DNA from: Pseudevernia furfuracea
Taxonomy: Eukaryota; Ascomycota; Lecanoromycetes; Lecanorales; Parmeliaceae
Direction of reading: 5' to 3'
DNA: 64,000 bases
Assembly (NCBI GenBank): GCA_022315425.1
Contig: JAIUPT010000050.1
Coordinates: 1,550,001 to 1,614,000 of the forward strand
Shown piece after piece: positions 39,962 to 49,450 of this stretch; position 1 is the stretch's first letter, and every line of letters starts with the position of its first letter. Position numbers and translations under genes: made by a program. The notes below the pieces were generated by a model. It was given only the letters and a program-made list of their open reading frames with translations. It made no database searches and was not told the origin of the DNA.

Positions 39962-42900
39962 ATGGGGACCTTGACCGACATCACAGCACGAGCCGGCAAC
40001 ACCATGAAGCGTCAATCGACTTCTTCTATGGGATATCAGTCCCTTGATTCGCCAACTTCAGCGAGGAGATCAGCCGAGAAAGAGAATTCGGAAAAATCCA
40101 AATCACCACATTTCATGACACCAACCTTCTCCTCTAAACAGTCCGTTGCAACAACTGGCATTACGCCTTTACCCTCAACAAAGTCTAGCAAAGCAGAGGG
40201 GAGTAACACCTGGATGAAATCGGCTGCTAAACGCGTCGGTTTTCGTCGCACCGGTGATGGCACACCTCGCTCCAAGAAAGAAGGGTCTCTCACAAATTCC
40301 AAAGCAATCAGCTTCCCAGACAAGGTATGTCTGGCTTCGTAATCTTGCCAGACATGTTACTTAACTCAATAGCTTGCAACCCCATCTCACAGTAGAGTCT
40401 TAGACACTCCACCATCAACAAAGACGCAGCCGCAAAATGTTCCACCCAAGGATAAGCCTCTTCCCAGTCCTCCCATGGGCCAATTCACCAGCCCCGATAA
40501 TTTTATTGAGTCCAAAACCCTCATCGACGCCAGCGACAAGCCCCTTCGCCGCCGTTCACCCCCTGGCGTGGCCGTGCATGAGGAAGATTGGCCAGTCCTT
40601 TATCCAAACCGGCCTACGAGTCCCGGAACTCTTCAGGAGATGATGCGTGAGACCGGCTCGCAGTTGACACAGCAAGCGGTGTCAGGTCAGAAGGAGAGGT
40701 ATCCTGTACTTGGCAATACCCTTCGTCAAGTCACCGACGAGGAGCAGCTTCCCGTCTCCAGGTACTCAACGATGTACAAAACTCCTCGCAAGGAGATTTC
40801 TTCACCAAATCTTGGCAACCTTTCAAGCGCCGACAAGGACACAGCTGCGGCAAGTAACAACATTGACGACCCTTTCAAAGATGGAGTCTACGATTCTGGA
40901 CCAGTTGTGCCTGCGAAATCTCCACTGACAACATCCGAATCTCCCTCTACTCTGTCCGCTGGGGCAGCAGCTGTCGAGAAGTCAGCACAAGAGTCAAGAC
41001 CTGCAATCAAACCTCGCCAGACGCGCACTTCCTCGCTCCGTGCTCGTCTGTCAGCTGGTCAGCTGGTCAAAGACGGTCAGAACAAGGTCGTCGGCTTTAC
41101 AGACTTTACCGCAACTCCTGAGCCCGCCTTGGGCGCCACCCGACGAGATAGCTTACGCGCTCGCAAAGAGGCCCAAGCCCGTCGTTCTCTAACACCACCG
41201 CACCCGCTTCGCACCAATCCATCTAAGGAGTCAATAGGCGGCAATCGAGCCCAAGCCTCCCGTTCCCTAACACCACCTGCAAAGCCTGTCTCGCACCCGC
41301 TTCGCCCTAAATCGTCCAGGGAGTCAATTGGCGGCAATCGAGCCCCAGCGCAATTCGTTGCTGGCAGCCGACGCCCGACTCATCCTCGTCGTCCAAACAG
41401 TCGTGGTAGCCTTCGAAGCGAGTTCCGCGAGTCGACACCACCTCTTCCCATTGCACCTTCAAGCCTATCTGTACCAAATCGTCCGGCACCTGCAATCCCT
41501 ACTTCCAAGACCCAGGATACCAAGCATGGAAGGTCTTCTGAGAAGGCTCACGTCGAAGTACCTGCAAGCCCACACAAGAGCTTCATTCCTGTGCCTCGTC
41601 AATCGGTGTCGAACATGCCAAGACAGCCCAACGCCAACGATAAAGCCGAGGATTCGGACCCAAAAGTACTTGGGGTTAACGGAGTGAAGGAAGAAGCCCG
41701 CGATGAATTTGCGATCTTCGAGGGACATTCATCTTTAGACACGGCCAGGAAGCTCGACCAGACTTTATCCATTTCAACCCTCGAAATAGATAGGGACCTC
41801 AGTCAGACTTATTCCGCAGGACATCCTACTCAAGCTTTAGTCGACAATTATGGTGCACATGTCCTTGAAGCCATTGAAGAGTCACCCCAGCATGCTTACA
41901 AGCTCAAGCGTCTCTCCAATACTTCGCCTGAGTTCGGCCCGACTTTGAAGATCTCTCCGTCTGCTGAGCGTTTCATCATGGGTGCGGATAGCAAGATCGA
42001 GAAGAATCCGCTGAGTAATAAGAAGAGTAAGGAGCTCGCCCGTACTGTCATGAAGAAAGATCAGAAGGACCGCAAGGACAGTGCAAAATCCTCTATCTCG
42101 ACATCGAAGAACCACCCAGATCGTCCCTCTTCCAGCCAAGGCCTTTCTCGCATAAGCACTCGTGTTGGTTCAATAGATACCAAAGCTAGGGAGAAGAAAG
42201 TGAAGAGTGCAGATCTTGGCAGGCTCTCACCCGCCATTGACCATCTACTCAATGGCTCTCATAAGCTGATACCGCGGCTAAATCACGAGAGCACAGATGC
42301 ATCTGCCAAAGGCTCTTCTGTTAGTACATCATTCAATGACCCTTTTTTCGATGCACATTCACATCGTCAGGCAAGCCCAGACAAAGGAAATGATGTCGAT
42401 GGTCAAGAGCCAAATGGAACTGTTGCAGAGTCCTGGATCCCTCCTCTTGGTGAGAACACTGGTATTGCGAGTGAAGGGATACCCGCTACTAACGGCTATT
42501 TACCCATCGGCTCTCACATCGAGAGCGGTATTCAGCCAGAATGCAAGCTCTCAGACGAAGCGAGCAGTCCCTTCGAGGACAGCACGATTACCACACAAGA
42601 TTCCACAAAGGAGCCTAAAGACAAGGACGATGATACATCTATAATCTACTTACCCACGACTCCCGAGCAGCGTCCCCCAAAGAACATCTCCAACTCTGGC
42701 AGCCATCCACCACGTAGCTCCTCTCGTATGGCCCACCCAGATTTCACTACTGCTAAGAATTCTCCAGTGTCGCCTTTGGCCGCAGACAACGGACCGCCAA
42801 CTCCACCCAAAGACAAGCCTCAGGACTTCGCTCATCGTCAAAACAATTTAGGCTCACTCCGCGGCCACGGCACATCCCAACTCGACCTCTCCAACCACGC

Positions 42901-43459
42901 TTCCAAGCGGGATTCTACCGCTCGCGAGTCCAGCAAATCTCAAGCATCCGCGTCCAAAGGCAGCCTCTCCGTCTTCCGCGGTCTTTTCCACAAGCGTTCC
43001 TCCGAGAATGAACCCTTAAAATCTGGCAAGAAGTCCAAATCCAAAGCCACCGTCAACGCCTCTTCTGGCAGTCCCTTTCCGCCCGTATCAGAAGTCCACC
43101 CCATCCACCGCCCAACTCTTGCCTCCATCGCCCGCTCCGCAGCCGGTACGCCCCGCCCCGGTACCCCAGCGACTCCCTCCCCGTTCTCGGCCGTCCCCAC
43201 CGAAACCTCCACTTCCACCCACCTGGCCATGGAACTCCTGGACCTCTCACGCAAAGAGCGCTCTTCGCCCAAGAAGGAGAAATTGCTGCAGCTCGGCAGC
43301 GTCATGGTGGAGGGCATCACGCAGGCCCGCAACGCGGAGAAGGCCATGGAGGAGGCGAAGCAGGCGGCTAGGAGGGCCGAGGTGGCTTACGCGCTTTGCA
43401 AGAAGAGTTTGGCGGAAGTGACCAGATGTGTGAAGGTGTGGAGGGGTGGGCTTGAGTGA
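39962..43459 (+). CDS. Large Ser/Pro-rich disordered protein with C-terminal coiled coil
   Basis: Exons 39962-40324 and 40373-43459 give 1149 residues. The N-terminus (MGTLTDITARAGNTMKRQST) and a KSAAKRVGFRR patch are basic. The middle is disordered with many S/T-P sites and an approximately 30-residue tandem: SLTPPHPLRTNPSKESIGGNRA and SLTPP.. PLRPKSSRESIGGNRA. The C-terminus forms a helix/coiled coil (MELLDLSRKERSSPKKEKL, then NAEKAMEEAKQAARRAEVAYALCKKSL). EEDWPVLYPNRPTSPGTL is another conserved-looking block. No enzymatic domain. This shape suits a cytoskeletal, cell-cortex or septum scaffold, but that is inference from composition only. I do not recognise a named homologue. Confidence 0.75.
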
Positions 43460-44075
43460 ACGAGGGAGCCATGCTGGTTGCAGAGATGATTGCTTCCTTC
43501 GGGATACCACATATCGGATTGAAGACGCGCATCAAGTTTCTTCCGTTCCGTGTGCGACATTTTCGATTCTTGTGCGCCTCTGGCGGGCAACCCTTTTGAG
43601 TATGGAGGCGGATTGGTGTTTCTTTTTTACGTGGTGGACACGAGCGATGATTGGATCGAAGATTGTGAGGTACGGAATATCTTGACTGGCCTGGAGCTTT
43701 TTTTTCTTTCATGATCATGATCATGATCATGAGAGGAGCCGTGAACGGTGTCTCTGGCTATGCATTATCATTGTCATGTGGGGATGAACGGTACACAAGA
43801 TTGAAAATCGTGGTACGTACTCGTAAGTCCATAGACCTGCGTGCGTACAGCATGCACTTTGTACACTAGAAGTTTCAATAGACAGAATCAAATTGACCAT
43901 GTATCTATCCAGTAGCATTCATTCATTCTGCTATGTAAGGTGACTGCATTTCCTTCTGATAAGAAACCGGGCATTTTCACAGCCTTGATCGTCCACAGCC
44001 GCCCTTTTCTCTCCGCTTCTCCTCAATGCAATTTTCATCTCATCCTGCAGCTCTCATGATCGCATCTCGATACCC
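43460..44075. other. Convergent 3' region with a CATGAT palindromic repeat
   Basis: Nothing coding is supported. A CATGAT hexamer repeats four times at 43710-43732; since CATGATCATG is self-complementary, it can form a cruciform. Confidence 0.6.
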
Positions 44076-45256
44076 TCAGTGACCCTTCTTCTTCACCACC
44101 AACACCTCGTCCTCGTCCTCCTCATCCTTCGCAGCAACAACCCCACGTAGCACCTCCACCTTGTCAAGCTCCCTGAAGACTTTGGTCCGAATTGTCCCAT
44201 CTGCTCCCTTGAATTGGATACGCAGACCACTGTTGGGGCTGACAGGTATGCTGTCTTCATCCTCGACGGTGGGTTGATAGTTGGGGATATCGCAAGGATA
44301 GAGGGCCATGACTTCGCCTGGCAGAGAGTCGGGCATCAGTATTGTTTTTCTTGGGGGGGGGGGGGTTTGGTTGATGCGATGAAGCTGAATGAAAGAGTGA
44401 TGATAGTGAAAATGCTTCTGATGGGGGAGAAATCACCACCCCGTGATTACGTACCTGGATTCTTGACAGACTGGATGTAGTCTCCGATTTCGACCTCTAG
44501 GGCGTAGATCTCGTAGGGTTTGTAGTGATCGGGTGCTGTGAGTGACCCCATGCTTGGAGGCTGAGTGGGAGGTTCTGTGCTCGCGCGTAGCGTAGTCCTA
44601 GTGACTAAATCCGGGGGAGAATCCGGTGGTGTTATTTGGTGATGACGTCTGAATGATTGGTTGGGAGGGGTGGAAGGATATCGGACACGTAAGCGGTTGT
44701 TGGGAGGTGTTGAGGGAGGTTGAGAGCGCGGGAGGTTATGAATTGAACCGAGGGACGGATCCGAGGTATGGTCAAAACGTCCCCCTGATGTGTTATGCTG
44801 ACTCCCTGAGTGCTGGTTGCTGCTATGGACTAGTTGTGCTCTTACTACCACGCGATATTCTGCTAGCTCAGCAGGATTGAAGGCTCTGGAGGGGCCTGAA
44901 GGGTATGAGGGCCGACGGGATTCCAGGACTTCTTGATTAACAAGATTGAATTTCTCATACCAAGGTGTAGAATATCCGTCAATATCAGACATCATTGTCT
45001 GTGCAGATGGAGACGTGACAAAGTCTCTAGCATGCACGTTAAAGGGCGTCCCTTGTGTAGATACTGAAGTAAAACCCTGAGCTTCGGCCACTTCGGCAAG
45101 GTGCCTCACGACCCAGTGTCGGCGGGCAGGTCCCATCATTGCGTCTTCTGAGTGGTCCCGGTGAAGGTGGGACTCAAGGCGGATGATGGTAGAGAACTGA
45201 TCGTGGAAAGCGTCAGAAGGGTCACCGTCACTAACGGGTGCTGTAAGAGGAGGCAT
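44076..45256 (-). CDS. Conserved fungal protein of unknown function
   Basis: Exons 45256-44455 and 44317-44076 give 347 residues. A disordered Ser/Pro/His-rich N-terminal 240 residues has STPPN repeats (QPPSTPPNNRLRVRYPSTPPNQS). A compact C-terminal domain follows, built across the intron: YEIYALEVEIGDYIQSVKNPGEVMALYPCDIPNYQPT, SGLRIQFKGADGTIRTKVFRELDKVEVLRGV. It alternates strands and could be a small beta-barrel, but I do not recognise it. The tail is acidic then basic (DEEDEDEVLVVKKKGH). The intron is 137 nt and carries a 13-base C run near its 3' end. The first in-frame ATG is used. Confidence 0.65.
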
Positions 45257-45967
45257 CTTGTAGTCTGAGTTGAGGTGCTCACTGCGACGGAGTAAATGCT
45301 TGGTGCTGTGCAAGAGGCCAGGAAACAGTACAAGCGGAGCTATTTGTAGGCCGTGGCCCCATCACAAGCAAGGTGTTGTTGAAGAGGAGGAAGAGGAGGT
45401 GTTTGACTGACGTAGATGGGGGTGTTGAATTCCGAAAGGCTCACTTCTTTGCTCATTTCTTGTCTTTATTTTAACACTTGGAAAACTGTTGCTTGGCAAC
45501 GATAGTGGCAAATTGGGAAGGTGCCATGCTTGTCAAAGTGAATGCAAGAGTGCAAGAAGCTGACCATTATTGATAAAGATTGGCACAAGGACAGACTCAT
45601 TAGCACAACCGATGTCAGGGTCAAGCATAGTGGTGTCACAGTAGACAGAGCGATACAAACCCTGAAAGGACTGGTATTGTGAGAGCATCACATAGACGAG
45701 TCTGTTTGGCTGGTCTGCTGCCACATATACAAATGGAGATAGTAGGACCACAATGTGCCCTCTTCTTCCCAATGTCGAAGACCACAAATCCAAGAACTGT
45801 CATACATTCTTTTGCTTCTAGGTTGAGATGCAGAATTACCAAGCATAGTTTATTGGTGGTGCCCATATGTTTCAAAGCCTATGCACAGTCTTGCTAGCAA
45901 TTCCTGTCATCTATTTCATATCGTCGTATCGTACAATCCATCATAGTTGTCCTGCAATCTACCCCTT
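45257..45967. other. Intergenic region, no supported gene
   Basis: Overlapping minus-strand frames at 45533-45875 have no domain features. No repeat of note. Confidence 0.45.
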
Positions 45968-46572
45968 TCACTTCTTTCCCACGGCGGTGTGGGCCAGGTC
46001 AGCCAAAGCCTCCTTGCGCTTGAATCTAGCATCCTCAATGACCCCTGTTTGTACATGTCAGCGATGATGTTCCCAAGTTCAGTTGGCTTAAGAGGCTCTT
46101 TCATACCGGCATCAGCGTCCGAGGAGAAGTGTGCTGACCATTGCACGAAAGTTGACCCCTCGCTCGGTCCGGTTGTCACGGCGTGGCATCTGATGGTGGA
46201 GATGACGCTGGAGTATGTGAGAGCTGGGGTGGAGGAGATGACGGAGTAGGTGATGAAGTGGTCAATACTCTATAGAAAAGAGCCATATCAGCAAGGCAGC
46301 ATTTTGAGCCAAAGGAAGTGGGAAAAGGCAAAAGCAAGCATCTGCCGTACCGAGTGCTCTTCCTGCTTCACCTCCTGCTCAGTACCATCCTTAAAGGTCC
46401 ATTTGATGATGTCGGTCTCATGGGAGACACCCTTGACGTGATGGCTCTTTTCGAGCTTTGTCCAGAAGTGATGGAAGTCTTGGAGCTTAATCAGGTGCCA
46501 GATTTGGGCAAGAGGGGCAGGGATGACGGAGGACTCTGTGATTGAGGTCGAAGTGGGGATGCGGCTTGTCAT
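45968..46572 (-). CDS. START-like (SRPBCC, polyketide cyclase-type) protein with a frameshift near its end
   Basis: Exon 1 (46572-46351) reads MTSRIPTSTSITESSVIPAPLAQIWHLIKLQDFHHFWTKLEKS, a typical SRPBCC start. The intron (46350-46270) joins EEHS to SIDHFITYSVI. STIRCHAVTTGPSEGSTFVQWSAHFSSDADAG and ELGNIIADMYKQG complete the fold. After KQG the frame runs into unrelated residues and stops at 45916. One base shifted, the conserved end IEDARFKRKEALADLAHTAVGKK appears and stops at 45968-45970. The slip lies in a G run at about 46051, so a missing G, in the genome or in the assembly, explains it. Function unknown; such folds bind hydrophobic ligands. Confidence 0.6.
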
Positions 46573-47310
46573 GTTGGCTATTTTGGGGCTCTATGAGCGG
46601 GATGTATTGTTATAGAAGCGGAGAGAAAGGCCAATTGGTGTTCTGGGTGGATGTGTGGGCTTTTGGAGAAGAAGAAGATTATAGACTTGAGTTACTTGAA
46701 TGCTGCTACTCGAACACCTTATTACTCAGTGGCTTGCATTTCCCCGGTTTTAAATTTAGCGCTGCCAAGCATGTAAGGTAAGTAGTTAATTCCAACCTCC
46801 CACCCTCCCACCCTCTTCTCAGTCGCAGGCTCGCAGCATACTGGTCTACTTTATCCTTCTCCGTGCTGCTTGTGCTCAGAGCTGAGTTTCATGCCATGAT
46901 TGGTAGTATCCACCAATCTTGAAAATGTGGAGCATGATCTAAGGAGTCGAAAGCCCCTAGAATGAACATCTCAGGAGCGTCATCTGGTTTGAGTTCCAAT
47001 GTCTGCTCCGCATACATCAAAAGGCGATAGTGCATGAGCTTCCTTGTCCATCTTGTGGTAGCTTTTTCATAATACAACGCCTTCATCGATTTGACTTCTC
47101 GGCTCGGACAGTAGGGCCTTGGGCGTATGTCTTCTCAATTGGCTTGAGAGAATTTTGCGTTAGCAATACCATCAGCCATTTCTTCTGCAGCTCTCCTTCA
47201 ATTCAAGTTCCGTTACTCTCTCCTTCTCAACCTCTTGTCGAACTTTTATCAAAATTTTCTACTGTAGGAGAGTCCTTTCGATCACAGTTTGTAGATCGAT
47301 TGTATTATTC
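46573..47310. other. Intergenic region with possible degenerate coding remnant on the minus strand
   Basis: On the minus strand, 47086-46889 reads YYEKATTRWTRKLMHYRLL, then EQTLELKPDDAPEMF and FDSLDHAPHFQDWW, which looks like genuine protein. Coding-like pieces occur upstream in two other frames (about 47235-47190 and 47190-47090: VEKERVTELELKE, LQKKWLMVLLTQNS). No single frame or intron set joins them. A decayed gene is possible; no family is recognised. Confidence 0.3.
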
Positions 47311-48424
47311 ATGGCATCTCAAGCTCCTCCCGCCGTCTGCTCGCTGCCGACCTATCAAACGTTCATGCCGCTTTCTGGCTTCCCCCCTGCTCTTGGATGT
47401 TGTTCCACAACCTCGCTTCTCAACACAGGGACCGATCGTGTTACCGTTCGTCTCAATACGCTGCGTGACGTCCAATGCCCCGCAGGAGATAGTTTTTTGT
47501 GCGACTTACTGTCTGAGCTGAAGGCCTCTGATCCCGAGTTCGCTCGTGGTGTGTGGTACGTGACTTCAGATTAGTTCAAAGAACAAGAACTCACACGTTT
47601 TCTAGCTGCTGTATTGGGGTTTGTCTTGGTACACAACCAACGGTACTGTTGTTCCCTTAACAGGTTTTCTACTTCAGGATTGACAAGGTTACTTACAGGC
47701 CATTGTCGACGTCTCTGTAACCACACCCACGACGGTATCAAGCATACAATCACTTGGGGTATCTTCAAGTACTACTTCAAACGCCAATCCGAACACTGTC
47801 ATTGTTTCGGATTCCATTGCCCCAACGACACCGGCTCTCTCAAGCAGTGCTACCAGCAGCATTTCTACAAGACCACGCGAGACTTTGTCTAGCTCTAAGT
47901 CAAGCAGCTCGTTATTCTCCATTAGCACCAGTAGCAGCGTACCTTCCACGTCAAACTCGGCATCTTCCAGCAGCACATCCAGCATCACATCCAGCAGCAC
48001 ATCCAGCAGCTCGTCTAGCAGCACTGCCACCTGCCCCACTACCGTCACTGCTGATCCATCATGTACGGCTATCGCCGCTACGGGAGCTGTACCAGGTACA
48101 TACTCTGAATACTACTCTGGCCAATTTTTCATCGAAAACACCACCAATCCCGGCAATGACAATTCCACTTTCCCTCCTATATATGCCTCACTGCCAGGCA
48201 CTCTTGACATGTGTGACGCCGCCACCAATTGCGTCAATCTGGCCGATTCGTCTACTTCTGACATTGATACCGTCTACTATTCCTTCGACTTACATTATCT
48301 CGCCTCAAATGGGACGTGGGAATGCGTGCTGTATTACGACTATAATACAGATGCGAGTCAATTCGGTGTGCCAGATTCCGATGCGTGTCTTGCTTTTGGA
48401 TTTTCTCAGCCAGAGCCGACTTGA
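47311..48424 (+). CDS. Ser-rich protein with Cys-containing N-terminus, unknown function
   Basis: Exons 47311-47555, 47606-47642 and 47699-48424 give 335 residues; both introns have GTAC donors and keep frame. The N-terminal part contains CSLPTY, GCCST, VQCPAG, FLCDLL and a CCCIGVC cluster. A Ser/Thr-rich stalk (about 110 residues) follows. The C-terminal domain has conserved-looking aromatic blocks: GTYSEYYSGQFFIENTT, MCDAATNCVNLADSSTSDIDTVYYSFDLHY and WECVLYYDYNTDASQFGVPDSDACLAFGFSQPEPT. No clear signal peptide is seen at the chosen ATG. If the protein is secreted, a further 5' exon is needed. It lies 1 kb upstream of a larger Ser-rich secreted-protein gene on the same strand. Confidence 0.55.
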
Positions 48425-49450
48425 GAAAGGAAAAGGTCCGTGGGCTGTGGGCAAAGGAAAGCAGAATTAAAGGAGTTAGTGGGGAAGTTTGGCTTTTGAC
48501 ATGGAATTTTGAAGTCGGTAATACTCTAGAAAGGAAAAGTAAGATTTCACGATGTTGGTGTGGAAATGTCGTGCACTCTGACCTCATAGTAATGGCCTGC
48601 CAGGTGTTGTAGAGATGTTCTACGGCATGGCATCTAGATATTCTTGGCGAGTTCTCGTTGCCTCAGGTAAGGTATCCGCAGAGCAATTACCTAGGACATT
48701 AATGCGCGGCAGGTGGCAGTATTGATGAACAACTCGCGCGATGGTGATGAACTGGCTACTTGCCTACCTTACGCCTAACAGAAAGTTAGAAGGTCAATTG
48801 TCTCCAGGTTCCTATCGAACTTTGAACTCTGATCACCACACTTGTTTCCGGCACCACCGCGTTCCTCTTCAAGTTGATAATGATGGTCTTGTACTTATTA
48901 ACAGTTTTTCTGCTTTATCAGCCCACCCAGGTCGATTTTGAAGCCTGCTGTATTACACAAAGCAAGCCTCAACTATTCCCAGATATCTCTCATGGTTCGC
49001 TGCGCCACTTGGGTTGTTTTTACATTTTTCGCTGCCTCGATCCTATCATCTAAGTTTCACGCCCGTCAAGTGGCTTTCCGTCCTGTCAAAATGGCTTTCC
49101 GTCCTGTCAAGTGGCTTTACCTTCCGTCAAATGGCTTCTGCCAGTGGCTGACAACGGTCTTTCCCTTGGTCAACTCTCCGAAGGTAAGTCGAAGCTTTCC
49201 GTATTCAAGAGAGACATCGCGGCGTTCACGGGCGTATCACTCTCCAGTCAATATGATTCTACTCTAGATTCTACTCTATCAGCACACTTTTGCTTCTCTC
49301 TATATAAAAGGGGATCCTTTTCTTCTTCCAGTTCTGCAGGCTGTTATCTAACATCTAGGCTTCAAGTCAACTTGGACTGCAACAAACAAACAAGTCACCT
49401 CTCACACGAGCTTCCCATATATCAAATCCTGTTCTCAATCCCTTGTCAAG
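48425..49450. promoter_or_regulatory. Upstream region of the Ser-rich secreted protein gene, with repeats and TATA box
   Basis: About 1 kb without a supported gene. A consensus TATA box (TATATAAAAG) lies at 49301-49310, 141 bp before the ATG, with a long leader rich in CAA. About 160 bp further upstream lie four imperfect copies of GTCAAGTGGCTTTCCGTCCT (49064-49140). Confidence 0.6.
49064..49140 (+). repeat. Four imperfect 20-21-nt tandem repeats in a promoter
   Basis: Unit GTCAAGTGGCTTTCCGTCCT, then GTCAAAATGGCTTTCCGTCCT, then a third copy ending ACCTTCC and a partial fourth. They sit upstream of a TATA-box promoter. Confidence 0.85.
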
